DNA of 64,000 nt from Serpula lacrymans var. lacrymans S7.9. Lineage: Eukaryota > Basidiomycota > Agaricomycetes > Boletales > Serpulaceae. Where the stretch lies: contig NW_006763299.1 in assembly GCF_000218685.1 (NCBI RefSeq), positions 372,001 to 436,000 of the forward strand. The letters are read 5' to 3'. Below the pieces are notes generated by a model. That model was not told where the DNA came from. It ran no database searches and saw nothing but the letters and a program-made list of their open reading frames with translations. Position 1 is the stretch's first letter; the number at the start of each line of letters is the position of its first letter. This document shows positions 16,395 through 27,821 of the stretch, piece by piece. The position numbers and the translations under genes are program-made.

Positions 16395-17419
16395 TCACAA
16401 AGTCGGAATGGTTCCAGGGAAGAACGCAGGGCCACCTTTGTTCTCGTTGTACCATAAATTATCATGGGCTAAGAGAACATGTACCCTGGGTCCTTTCAAA
16501 AGCGCCCCGATGCGACGAATAGTTTCAGCAGCATCGTCCTTGCTCGCATGAGCACAGATAACATGGCCAGTTTCATCAGAACTATATGCAATTTCCTTCA
16601 CTCCCGTAATCAGTCGAAAATCATGAGCAGAGTCTCCACCCAAGAATATCCATGCTCCATCGGCAGAGGTACGTGCAAGAATGTTAAGGTGCCCAGCCAG
16701 ATGGCCTACGAAAATGAGAATGTAAGCTCACCAGGAAATTATCACGAAAAAGAAAAGTTTACCTGGAGCGTCTATGATGTACATACTTCCATCTCCAAAG
16801 TAATCAAGTGCACGAGGGAAGGGTCCAATGGAGGTGTTAAAATCTGATGAGGCCAAGAAGCGAGCGCGATCCAAGGGGATAGAATTCGTCATGATCTCGG
16901 AATTCGGATCAGACGGATGCCCAGAGTCGATGAGACTGCGACAAGCTCCTCCAACTACAAACGTAGCCCTCGAGAAAGGCGCAGGATCACCTATACTGTC
17001 GATTTTCTCCATTGTAAACTAGATTGATATGAATTCACACATACTTACTGGTCCCAATGGAGATGACTAATAACAACGGCTTCCACCACTTCAGGAGGGA
17101 ATCCTCCCTTATCCAGAGACTCTGAAACTGTTTGATCAATGCTTTCAGGAAAGAACCTCTCGTATTGTTTTGGTACAATCGGTGGATACGCATCCAGATC
17201 GCGTCGTATTCCCAAGTCAAAGACCAAGTTAGCCCCAGTTTGGGAGTGGCGAAGGAAGAAACAGAGGGAAGGGCAGCTTATGACTTCTGATGGCAAGGCT
17301 CCTGCTACAATAAAGTCTAAGCATATGGGAAGAATTCCACCCTCGAGAGCAGAAACGTTCATGAAAGCTTGGCCAGGCGCAGGAGGCGGAAGGGTTATAT
17401 CTGGAGTTATTTGAGCCAT
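16395..17419 (-). CDS. Metallo-beta-lactamase-fold hydrolase, tandem copy 2
   Basis: Exons 17419-17049, 16995-16763 and 16705-16395 have the same lengths as in copy 1 and give 304 residues. The start MAQITPDITL was chosen over an ATG nine bases upstream because it aligns with MAEVTQDIKL of copy 1. Metal ligands are present: HLHWDH across intron 1, GHLAGHLN across intron 2, GDSAHDF and LLAHD. It differs by conservative changes, such as ALLKGPRVHV against SLLNVPRVQI. Absence of frame damage and conservation of all ligands suggest a functional gene. Substrate is unknown. Confidence 0.9.
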
Positions 17420-17952
17420 AATTTGCAAGAAAGATCTCGAGAGTGGTAGTTGACTTGGTCATTCACAACTGAAAACGAATAACCTCAAGGTTGTAACCGC
17501 GAGCGGATTTTATTATATGTGCTAGACTGACGCCCAGGGAGTATGTGACATCATAAACCCCACATGCGTATCTTTCGTCGGATGAGAATTCCGGGAAAAC
17601 ATTCCTATTTCCAGCCAATAACAAGCTTAAGGTCATGCGCAGTTCGGCGCTGACGCGGAACAGTGAGTGCGGGGCAAGGGCGGTTTCAGTGTTACATACG
17701 TTTTCCCACTTATGGGGCCTTCACCGCGAAGAAGAGAGTACGACATGAGAACACCTCGAATGAATTGAGTACGACACACTCACCTGCATAGTTACTAATT
17801 CTACCGCATCCTGTTCAATCGCTTGTTAGCTCTCGGTCTCGAACATCATGCACAGTATTTTTTTTTGCCTATCTCAGAGTTTCAAGATTGTCAGAGAACC
17901 ATTACATTTCAGAAAAATCACCCTTGAAACAACGATATCAGGAGGTAATCAT
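17420..17952. other. Promoter of hydrolase copy 2 and 3' flank of copy 3
   Basis: CGTCGGATG occurs at 17576-17584, about 157 bp upstream of the copy 2 start, again with a GTGACATC-like element before it. No gene is seen. Confidence 0.5.
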
Positions 17953-18977
17953 TCAAAGCGATGGGATGGTCCCAGGAAAGAATGCAGGGCCACCCTTATT
18001 CTTGTTGTACCATGTACTGTCATGTGCAATGAGAACCTGAACCCTGGGTATGTTCAAGAGGGACCCAATGCGACGAATAGTCTCCACAGCATCATCCTTG
18101 TTTGCATGAGCACACAGCATATGACCAGCCTCATCGAATCTGAATGCTACCTCCTTCTCACCCGTTACGAGCCTGAAATCGTGGGCGGAATCTCCGCCAA
18201 GGAAAATCCACGAACCACTTGCAGAGGTTCGCGCAAGGACGTTTACGTGCCCAGCCAGATGGCCTATGAAAATAAGGTATAAGCGCAATCTCACGTCAGG
18301 ATTAGCAGAGAAGACGTTCACCAGGTGCATCTATGATATACATACTTCCATCTCCAAAGTAATCAAGTGCACGAGGGAAAGGCCCTATTGAGGTGCTGAA
18401 ATCTGACAGGGACAAGAATCGAGCGCGATCCAGAGGTATAGAGTGCTCCATTATTCCAGAATTGGGATCAGACGGATAGCCAGAGTCAATAAGGCTACGA
18501 CAAGCTCCTCCCACTACGAACGTGGCCTTTGAAAAAGGCGCAGGATCGCCTACACTGTCATTTTCTTAAAAGTAAGCTCGATCACGATCAACTTGCGAAG
18601 ACTTACTGGTCCCAGTGAAGATGACTAATGACAACAGTTTCGACTTGTTCAGCCGGGAGTCCTCCTTTACTGAGCGATTCTGAAACCGTTTGATCAACGG
18701 CTACAGGGACGGATTTCTTGATACTTTCTTGTATAATCGGTGGGTATCCCTCTACGTCGCGTCGTATTCCCAAGTCAAAGACCAGGCCAGCCTCAGTCTT
18801 TGAGTGGCGCAGAAAGAAAGCAAGAGAAGGACAGATACTAATATCGGAGGGTGAAGCTCCGGCGATGGCGAACTGTAAAGGCATATGAAGAATTCCAGCT
18901 TCAAGAGCAGAAACTTCCATGAAAGCCTGATCAGAGACAGGAGGGGGAAGTGTGCTGTCAGAGGTCACTTGTGCCAT
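17953..18977 (-). CDS. Metallo-beta-lactamase-fold hydrolase, tandem copy 3
   Basis: Exons 18977-18607, 18554-18322 and 18263-17953 give 304 residues, with the same phases and exon lengths as copies 1 and 2. Intron 1 splitting restores HLHWDHVGD, and intron 2 restores GHLAGHVN. GGDSAHDF and LIAHD complete the site. An in-frame upstream extension to 19055 would add a hydrophobic stretch (LNLWIFVSALTAIVETWLI). Since the other two copies lack it, the start is placed at MAQVTSDSTL, but the extension should be remembered as a possible membrane anchor or signal in this copy. Confidence 0.9.
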
Positions 18978-19314
18978 ACTTATCAACCAAGTCTCAACGA
19001 TCGCGGTTAATGCTGAAACGAAAATCCACAAGTTGAGAATACCTATCCCACTCACCCATAGGAAAAGGCTTTATAAATTGTGCCAACACCCGGTGAACCA
19101 TCGTGAGACCGTGAAATCTCATGCTCATATCGTCATCGGATGGGCGAGCCGGGTTAAGTCTTCTTATCCCAGTTCGTCGAGGTCATGGGGTGAACGTCGA
19201 GCTGTGGGTCCAGAGAAGAAAAACTTCGTTTCAGCGTATACAAATAAATATATAGTACAGGATAAATCGTCTTCGTTTTCGCTATGTAGCTGATCGATGA
19301 CATTCGGCGTAATG
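18978..19314. other. Promoter of hydrolase copy 3
   Basis: Contains GTGAAATCTCATGCTC and CATCGGATG (about 19110-19142), about 157 bp upstream of the start, matching elements upstream of the other copies. It abuts the 3' end of the makorin gene. Confidence 0.5.
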
Positions 19315-21591
19315 CTACCCTGATTCAGCTTCAACATCCTCACCTACTTCACTTGCCTTCTCACCAGCTTCCTCGGGCTGAACAGGCGCTGTAGGTCCAG
19401 TCCATATAACACGGCCGCATCCATCAGTCACAAACCCACTAGACTCTGACGCCACTTCCCGGCCCATCCTCCTGGCTTTGGGAGGTGGACAGGTTCGTAT
19501 ACGTTGCGGCGGACTCTGAGCTTCTCGAGTTTCCGTTGCAGGAAGGGCGCCTCGCGCAGACCTCGTGCTGCTCCATACAACCCGACCTCTTCCGTCAGTC
19601 ACAAACGGTGGGTCCGAGTCATGCTCAACCTGTATTACATCTTGTGAAACTCCACCTCCGGAAACAGCTGCAGCCCTTGGCGACTCCTCGGCCTGATCAT
19701 GTACGTTGACTGAAACATCTTCATCTAACGTTGTTGCTTGCGTAACCGGACATTCTACGGACAGCTCTGAAGGCTCTGATTGCGTAGAAACATCAGATGT
19801 ATGCATTACAGAGCTCTCCCTCCCCTCACCGTCTTCGCTCGAGTTATAGCTTGAGATAAAAGGCTCCCGGTTTCGGGTAGTTACCACAGTACTAAACCTC
19901 GAACTCGAAGGAGTGGAAGATGGCTGCATTGAAGCCAGTGCTGAAGACAGCGACGGGGATCTTGATACACGTGTTTGTAATGTGTTATCCAGTATCTGGA
20001 CATCATCTACGGATAACGATAACGAACTGGCTGTCCTAGTAGAAAGTGAAGAGTGTAAGTCGTCGTACGAAGATGAGCGAACTATTGTCGGAAAATCGAC
20101 AGGGGGAGCGCTAGAAACAGGGGAAGCGGTCCTAGGTCTCAATGATGGTGACATCGGATGGTTTGGTTGATTAATGACAGTTGGTGGTACATGTGCAGGA
20201 GATTCATCTCTTGAGCTATTGTTTGTTACATGGGAAGATTGATCCTGTTGTATTTCCGTCTCCGTAAACTCAGACGACATGGAGGACTCGGACGGAGGCC
20301 AAAAGTCGTCTGGCTTAACGTTCCGAATTGAAGAAGGCAAAGAAAACATGCAACAAAAATGGCGAGAAGTTAGAGCTACTTTGTGCAATAGTTCACAATG
20401 AGAGATGGGATATATAGATCACGACTTACGTGGTTGTGGCTGGTTGTATCGTCACCTTCTATCGCCCAAGGCTCGTCGTCAGAAGCAGTTTCATTAGCCG
20501 TCGCCGCAGCGTCTAGGCTTTCTTCCCATCTATCCAGAATAGTTGGCAGGCTGGCGCGGATGGCATCAAGGGTGGCATTTAAATTTTCAAACGGATTCTC
20601 AAAGATTCTTTGCAAAAACTCGATAGGATTTTGAACATAGCTATTTTCGTGGGCGTGGAAGAAGGCAAATGGGTTCTGTTGCCGCTTGAATGCCTAGAAG
20701 AAACATGTTTATCAACTGTGACGAGGTGAAAATGCAAATGGATAACCTTCATGTAGTGCCTGACACCATGACGAAAGACGAAGGGTGTTCCATCTGAGTT
20801 CTTATGTTCGTAAAAACAATCATAACCGAACGGGCAACAAGGCTTTCCGCAAGCATATGTTTGGGCAAAGTACCTACAGTATAATTGAGGACGTGTTAAT
20901 CGAGTGTCAAACGCCTACTCACTTGCAGGTTACTCGCGCCATGCTTTCTTTATAGTTGTTTATAACTTCCTGCTTCCGGGGATCGTTTTGCGGATAGAAG
21001 TAACTGGATGGAGTGATGAAGCGAGAGGTAACTCGACATAAAGGGCACTTCTTGGTGACGCCAGAGATCTTCATATCTGACGACTTGCCCTCTGGATCGC
21101 GCCACTGTATGATACACTATTTACCAGAATCGATTAGCAAGGAAAATCCATGCACCGGCGGTGGCATGACCGACCTGATGACAGAAGACGTGACTACAAT
21201 CAGCTATGATAACGTTGCAAATGAGTAAATCTTCAGTGCTCAGAGAAATCGGCATACCCAGCAGTCCATAGCTTGTCGGTTTTTCTAGACATATATTGCA
21301 AGCTTCTTCCGACGGGCCTCCCTTTGCAACGTCTGACTTTGCTTCGTGCCGAAACCAGCACTGGTTTCCTCGCCGACAATGTCCTGTCAAGCCACTCGAT
21401 AAGTAATGAAGACGCATAGCTGCTTAATGTTTACCCTGTATGAAATATCTACAAGTTTTTGACTCGTCATATGGCGTAAACTGCTGGTTTGGACCGTGTA
21501 GGAACTTGCAATGATCGCCTGCAAAGCAACCACGTGGAGTGTTATAATATCGACAAATCCCTCGCGGTTTCGAAGTTACCGGGCGATCCAT
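19315..21591 (-). CDS. Makorin-like E3 ubiquitin ligase (CCCH zinc fingers plus RING)
   Basis: The start at 21591 begins MDRPVTSKPR. Two N-terminal CCCH fingers follow (CRYYNTPRGCFAGDHCKFLH and GHCRRGNQCWFRH). A C3HC4 RING runs CNICLEKPTSYGLL, CSHVFCHQC, CPLC and is assembled over introns. After SSYFYPQNDPRKQEVINNYK comes another CCCH finger (CGKPCCPFGYDCFYEH). This order is diagnostic of makorins, RNA-binding ubiquitin ligases. A region EFLQRIFENPFENLNAT leads to a long disordered Ser/Thr-rich tail in the last exon (20313-19315). The tail holds two related elements: FVTDGRGRVVWSS and FVTDGCGRVIWTG. The tail is fungal-specific. All junctions examined keep frame. Confidence 0.9.
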
Positions 21592-21783
21592 AACACCATC
21601 TGTGGCCGTATTCTAGTGATAAATGAGAGAGGTTCAGGCAGACTTGTCAGTGGAGGATGATAGGACAAGTGACAAGAAGCGATTACTGAGCTGGACAGGA
21701 ATGGATTAGTAACGTGTTTGTTGTGGCACCACTGTGGCTACCAAAACACCTTTTGGTCAATCACGCATATTCAATGCTGTCCA

Positions 21784-22890
21784 ATGTCGTTGTCCTCGAC
21801 ATCCACCATAAAGACCCAACTAGGAAATGCTCTGGGAACAAAAGCACCCGTCTACTTTGATACCTTCAACCAGTTTGTTACTGGTAAAATATCCAGGACT
21901 GAATTTGACGATTCCATTCGTCAGGTGCTAGATGCGCCCAATCTTGGTGAATGCTGTATTAAATAGATGCGTTGTTCTCGTATCTGATGTCGTTATAGTC
22001 CAGCTTCACAACTCCCTGATAATATCCCTTTTTGATTTTACTGCCCATCGTCGTCCTCCAACCCCTCCTCCTGATATTCCAAAGCCAACTCCTCGCAAGC
22101 GCCGCAGAACAAATCCAGGCTCAGAAGATGCAGATGATACACTGAGATCGACAAGGTTGAAAAGATGGACGGTTTCTATGGGGAGAAGCGAACGTGAACG
22201 CGTCAAAGGGCTGCAGTCTATCTCCGTCGAGCGCCCTCGACCACGGTACGACACGGACGAAATCGCTCGTGAAAGAGGCGTTATGTTACTTGCAGAACGC
22301 GGTGGTCAGTGCCATATCTTGTTCACGAACTAGTTTAACAATAGGAAATACTCCAGACCCCCCTGGCAGTCGCTTACCACTACATCTTGCTTCCGTATCC
22401 AGAGCACCAACATCTCAACACATATCAGACAGGATAAACCTCATATCTGCGCAACATAACCTTAGTGCACCCAATAAAGCCGTATCCTCGTTGATGATGC
22501 TTGCTTTTGAAGTTGGTCGTTAACCGCTCTGCTTTGACAGTGACTTGACATATATTTTATGTTTAGGCAAAACTAAAACAGCTCATAACTCGCGCACTCA
22601 CACTTACTTCAACTTCCCATGCTATAACCTCCATCACTCCATCCGCACCACATTCGCATAATCATGTTCTCACTGCTTCCTCTTTTGATACTTTATTCAC
22701 ATTATCCCCCGCTGTTCTACCTAACCAGTCTGCCGCCGCCATGCGTTTGGCAGCTGGGGACAACGAGATATTCGACGACGAAGACGTTGTTCTGTTGAAA
22801 GATAGAGAAGTTCGCGATCAACGGTGGCAGATGTTTGCTTTGTTGGGGGAAAGAAGTACAATCAAAGACGCACTGCGAAATTTGAGATGA
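21784..22890 (+). CDS. SAGA complex adaptor subunit Ada1 (Hfi1/TADA1-like)
   Basis: Exons 21784-21946, 21999-22304, 22345-22511 and 22567-22890 keep frame and give 319 residues. The N-terminus (TKAPVYFDTFNQFVTGKISR, then FDDSIRQVLD) matches the Ada1 N-terminal domain, and VQLHNSLIISLFDF follows. A proline-rich basic stretch and an RERGVMLLAERG element precede the Ala/Leu-rich histone-fold-like part (KAVSSLMMLAFE). Ada1 is a core structural subunit of the SAGA coactivator, pairing with Taf12. Intron 2 is only 40 bp. Intron 3 needs a GTTGGT donor to keep frame; the neighbouring GTCGTT donor does not work. Confidence 0.8.
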
Positions 22891-23607
22891 ATTTTATTTT
22901 GATGTTTTGTCGTTGCCCATTTCATTATGATACCCCCCACCCACACTAGTACACCCACAACCACCATTCCATGGTCATTCTTCATATTGTATATTGAAAA
23001 CAGACTTATTATGCTATTAGAGATCAGCGCCAGCCATCATGATAGGGGTTAATATGACTCAGTACTCAGTACTCAGTGCTCATGATAATTACTAGTAGCG
23101 CTCGGAGTCTGAGTTGTGTATGGTGTCTTTAAGTTAAGCCTTCAGTTTGGAGTCAAGGTGCACATCCTGCAATTGCAAGTAATGCCTCTAAGAATATTAA
23201 GTGATCTGATTGCATAGCTGTCATACATATATACTGTTCTCGAACGTGCATCCTTTGTCACGGTAAGTCGCCTTCTGCATGTTTTCGAACTGGCCATGCC
23301 CTTTATTGACTAATTGTGGAGGCAAGGACATATTATCGATTGCAATCGCTGATCAGCGGCAAAGCGGAAGGTCAGCTTATAGAAGACTAGACAATGCAGT
23401 GATTCGGTTTGACATATCTACGAACCTTATCAGCTTTCAAGTCATTGTGCCACTGGCGGCCTGACATAGGCTGGGAAGATCTTCCAAAAAGATCACTGAA
23501 GTAGCCTCCTGATGCTTCATAAAAGGCATGCCTTCTAGTTTTTCCTCCCTTTTAGCTGTCGAGCAAGCACCACCATTTTTCAGCCTCTAAATTGCGAGCT
23601 ATCAGCT
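22891..23607. other. Intergenic region with a short tandem repeat
   Basis: Long intergenic interval between ADA1 and the leucine-rich gene. It has three copies of a 7-base unit (ACTCAGT) near 23057-23077. No credible ORF or RNA gene is seen. Confidence 0.45.
23057..23077. repeat. Short tandem repeat (ACTCAGT)3
   Basis: Three perfect 7-base copies, followed by a degenerate fourth. Confidence 0.7.
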
Positions 23608-25572
23608 ATGGGACAAAGACATCAGGCTTTCGTCATTGCGCGCATTCGTCCAGCTGGTGGTGGGCCGCCAAGGCTTCGCTGTATTGCAGCATTTCACCAC
23701 CAATGGTGCTATGGAACACTTCCACTTGGAGCTACTCGCCGCTTCTTGACCCTAGTCAAGCAAAAAAGTAACGCCGACATTATCAAGGCCGAGATCCGTG
23801 CTATCGAAGGGAAATACACAGATAGGCAGGATTTTCCAGCTGTCCCATGTCCATTTGTCGCTTTTCTGCTTGCCAGCAGTTGGACCACAGACCTGGAAGA
23901 CCCGAAAAACCGCTATATTAGCGGTAGGTTGTTTAGCCACTCCATACTCAATGCGAATATGGAGAGTGGCGCTGGCGGTAAGGAGTATTTCGCGTGCTTT
24001 TCTATTGAGTAGCTCTAATGTTACGCCACACCAGACAACAATGATGGGATCACTATCATCGATGTTACAGATCCGCTCTCTCCTGCCTATTGCTTCGTCT
24101 TCCCAGGTGTCAATGAAACAGCTGAGGACGTGCCAATGTGGCGCCCTCTATCTGCAACCGTCTATGTGCGCGCATATTACCCCAAGTCCACCGCTAAAGA
24201 TTCGAGCACGAGTTCTCTCGATGATGATGATGAAGATATCATAGATGCCATTAAGTCTCTCGAAGGAGAAAGAGTGGTTGATGATGTCGCTACTTTGGCA
24301 GAGGCATGGCCCGAAGAGTATCAGTGCATGGTCAAAAAAACTGACGAAGAAGTGTCGTTGGCTAAAAATTCCCCAGACCTGCCGTTCGTAAAATCCTTGG
24401 CCGAGCTGACATTAGAACCTGCTGTCTCCAGTGCTATAGAGACTGGCGAGACCGCTGTTGTCGCAGAAATGCTTTGGCTACCTGGAAAATGCGCCGCAGT
24501 CAGAGCAATACTTCAAAAACAAACTTCTTTCTCCGACGCTGCTGTTACCTTGATGGCAAGAATTATTGCACATGAGATGGAATCATCTCCCGGCTGCATA
24601 GACCTCCAAGACTTCGCTCTATCGCCTGAACAAGTCATTCAACTCTTAGCCCCTTTTGCTCAAACGCTTACAACCCTTGACTTGTCCTACAATCCCCACA
24701 TCACTGTCGCTACCATCCGTAGCATTCTTATAGCTTTTCCCGGTATTAAACGTCTGGTTGTATTGGGCTGCCCTTCTATTGGTGCCGCGGATATCTTCGA
24801 ACTGCTAGAGCATGATCCAAAGCTATTTTACCATCTTGAGGCGCTCATTCACCCCCTATTATTCCAGCGTCTTATCGATACAGGCGAAAATGCACAATAC
24901 CCAATTTCGTTCTCTTTCATCGCACGCAGCTCTCAAGGGTGTGTCCGGACTGGCGCATTACCAATCTTTACACCGACCTCCGTTGTCCAAACACTCACAG
25001 ATTGGCTGCCGTGCTTCTATAACGACCCCTACTATCTAATAGGTGAACGCTTTCTGGATAGCTCTTTTGTTCCTCTTTCAGTGTTTTCGGCTGTACCCCG
25101 GGTCCCGGGTCAAAAATGGAGCGAACGTACCGTATCTTGTATCCCTCAGTTTTCTGTGCGAGGGCTTTTAGGGTTGGGTTGGGTTTTTGGATTGCACTTC
25201 GACTACGATCATCGCCGTTATGGATTCCTACGCTTCGAATCAGAAACTCAGGATGGACATAAGGAGCAGGAGGAACACGAGGAGCAGGAGGAATATGAGG
25301 AGCAGGAGGAACACGAGGAGCATAAGGAACATAAGGAACACGAGGAAGTAGAAAAAATGTTTACTTCCCCGCCGGTGGAGATTCGAGATCTACGGGGATT
25401 TTTGGACATCATGGTTGCAGATGGTCGACCCCGAGCCCCTGAAAACAACATCAAGAAGCTTGAAGAAATTCTGCAAATACTGGAGAAGGACACAAAACTG
25501 AAGCTTTTCCAACAGTCTGACATGTCAAAATTCGTTACCCAGGTGATATTAAATTGCGAAAGAATGCGCTAA
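23608..25572 (+). CDS. Basidiomycete protein of unknown function with a leucine-rich segment and a Glu-rich repeat
   Basis: Two exons (23608-23977 and 24035-25572) keep frame and give 635 residues. The N-terminus MGQRHQAFVIARIRP and LRCIAAFHHQWCYG form a well-defined domain of the sort found in mushroom orphan families; I do not know a function for it. The middle has leucine-rich-repeat character (LAPFAQTLTTLDLSYNPHIT, then IKRLVVLGCPSIGAADIFEL). Near residue 530 is a low-complexity run made of EEHEEQ and EEHKEH units, encoded at about 25258-25350. A coiled segment (IKKLEEILQILEKDTKLK) follows. No signal peptide or membrane span is seen. The gene model is firm, the role is unknown. Confidence 0.85.
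25258..25350 (+). repeat. In-frame GAG/CAG-rich minisatellite in the leucine-rich gene
   Basis: Imperfect tandem units of GAGCAGGAGGAA and related sequence code for alternating Glu, Gln, His and Lys. Unit number is likely variable between strains. Confidence 0.75.
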
Positions 25573-25970
25573 GGTGTCTAGTACACGAATGCAGTGTCAA
25601 ATATGATGTACTCAAATTTGCCGTTTCGCGTGCTTCTGGTTAGTATCTGGTGTATTGTCGAGGGCAGAAGTAGTGTCTCAGCTATTGATTCATTGAATAA
25701 GACGAGGAGTCATTGCAACAAATTGTATTATAGTACTGTCGTGACAAGCACATGAATGCTTTTACCAGCTAAGGTAGAACGAGGTTCAGCTAGTATGTTT
25801 TTGTTTTCAGCTTTTGGGTTGTGTTTTCACAGAAGTGATAGAGCAAACAATAACTACAGACAACAGACACGCAGGAAAGCGGAAAAAGAAAGAAAACAGT
25901 TTCAATTCTCAGAGTATTGAAGACGAGTATGTAGACATCCAGCGGGAAGAAAATACATTCTCCTTCTAAC
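25573..25970. other. Convergent 3' region
   Basis: 3' ends of two converging genes meet here. No further gene is supported. Confidence 0.5.
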
Positions 25971-27580
25971 TTATACGACCTTTTCAACTCCTGGCGGGAA
26001 CTTGTATCCTCCTTGACGGCGTACCTATAATTTACCATGATGCCTTAGTATTTGAACAATTGATCAAGACCTGACATACCTCATCGAAGACATCCATTTC
26101 CAGTAAACTTTTATCATGCCCCCACAGTTCGCTCTCACTCTTTCCATCCCTCACACATCTCGCGACCTCGTCGGCCTGGAAGTGCATACCGCGCCCAACA
26201 TAATCAAAGTGCTTAGTCTCCTCCCGGGCGATTGTGCTAGACTTTCCTGGCTCGTAGTATTGGACGGTGAATGACTTGGGGCAATATATCGGTGCGGCGA
26301 TAGAGATGTTGCCCCGCTCATAGCGAATTACAACACCGGTTGGGTAGGCGGCAACATTGATGTTGCAACTGAGAATAGCCTGGGCAGCGAGGGTGTTTGA
26401 AGCAGACGGCGATGAGGGTGAGAAGGTAAGTGTGAAAGCAGTGCTGCGATCGACACCCGTCAAAGGCGTCTTAACCATGGATGCTATAGTGTTGGAAGGC
26501 TTGGCTAGTTTGTTAGAGGGATGTTCGTAGAGTGCCAAAACCGCCTAGCCACAGATAGCAATCAGTCAGTCTAATGTGTGGCGGCCAAGTCAAGAAAAAA
26601 GTTACGAACCCAAATAAATGGATATGGTCCACTGGTGCAAATCAGTACAGGTGATATGAATGTCACAGGAAATGCTCACAGATCTAACAATGCACCTCCA
26701 CCTAAGTCGGGATCCAAAATTCTGTGGGTCTTCGGGATATCTAATGATTGTTGTTAAATACACATCTAAAGCTCATGATAAGAGCTCACTGTATATGTCA
26801 AAGTCACCAGACAAATCTGCATGAAGCACGACAGGTTGTCCAAGACTACCTTCCTCTGCAATTCTTTTGACCTCCAAAGCCAGAGGCTGGAATCGTGTCC
26901 ACAGTGCTTCCATGAAGAAAACACCTTGCTCCTTAGCTGTTGCCAATAGTGAACGTAGCTCAGCTGCATTTGAAGTCACCGGTTTCTCGCACAGTACATG
27001 CTTCTTCGCTTTGAGGGAGTCCAAAGCGTTGATATAGTGATACGTGTGTGGTGTCCCTATACAGAACACAAAGGTCCATCAGTAATCTTGACATGATAAC
27101 GAACGAATATATACCAATGTAAATGGCATCGACGTTCTGATCGAGAAGATTACACGCGCAGCATATGATGTCACTACTGGTTTAGATATATTTAAACCAG
27201 CGGCCATGCGTACCTTATCAGCATAAACTTCGCCATAAGTACCGTATGCTTTAATGGATTTATCACCACCAGCATTTTCTCCAATGAAGCTCTGTGCTTT
27301 TTCAACGCTGCGCGAGCCTACAGCGGTGACTTTGTGAACTACATCATGAACAGCACGGCTAGAAGCCAGAAAGTAAGAAAATCAAGACGAGATGGTAAGA
27401 AAAGCTCGTTATCATCGCCTACGTTTTGGGGTCTACCAAGAGATCCTGTATGTTTCTAGTTTAGAATACGGATAGCTCAAGGAAATAATATGGTTGAATC
27501 CTGACCTTCACAAAGGCACTAGCAATCCCGCCAGTGGAAATGATTCCCCAGCGCAGAACAAATGGTTGAATAGCGGCCAT
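25971..27580 (-). CDS. NAD(P)-dependent oxidoreductase, Gfo/Idh/MocA family (dihydrodiol/D-xylose dehydrogenase-like)
   Basis: The start at 27580 reads MAAIQPFVLRWGIISTGGIA, a Rossmann dinucleotide-binding start. Later exons hold AVGSRSVEKAQSFIGENAGG, AIYIGTPHTYHYINALD and KKHVLCEKPVTSNAAEL, where the EKP motif carries the catalytic lysine region. FMEALWTRFQPL and the C-terminal sheet domain follow. The C-terminus ends PPGVEKVV after a final intron with donor GTATGT. This set of motifs is typical of fungal proteins similar to trans-1,2-dihydrobenzene-1,2-diol dehydrogenase and NADP-xylose dehydrogenases. The precise substrate cannot be read. About seven introns are present and no disabling change was seen. 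It is divergent from the OHCU decarboxylase gene, about 240 bp apart. Confidence 0.88.
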
Positions 27581-27821
27581 GGTTGAAGATCGAGGACGTG
27601 GGGACGATTACTCTACACGAAATGTCAATGATCTTATATGGTGGGCCGTTCCGATTTCTTTGAAGGAGCTGGTCGAGTGACATGCGGATGATTGTCGCAG
27701 GAATAGATCTTCAGGCAACCGGGCCGAAAGTACCACACTCGGCAGAGATAAGATAAGATTATAAGACACCATATAATGTTTCTGAGTCATATTTTCCTCC
27801 ATTTCCTGCAGTTTCACGAAC

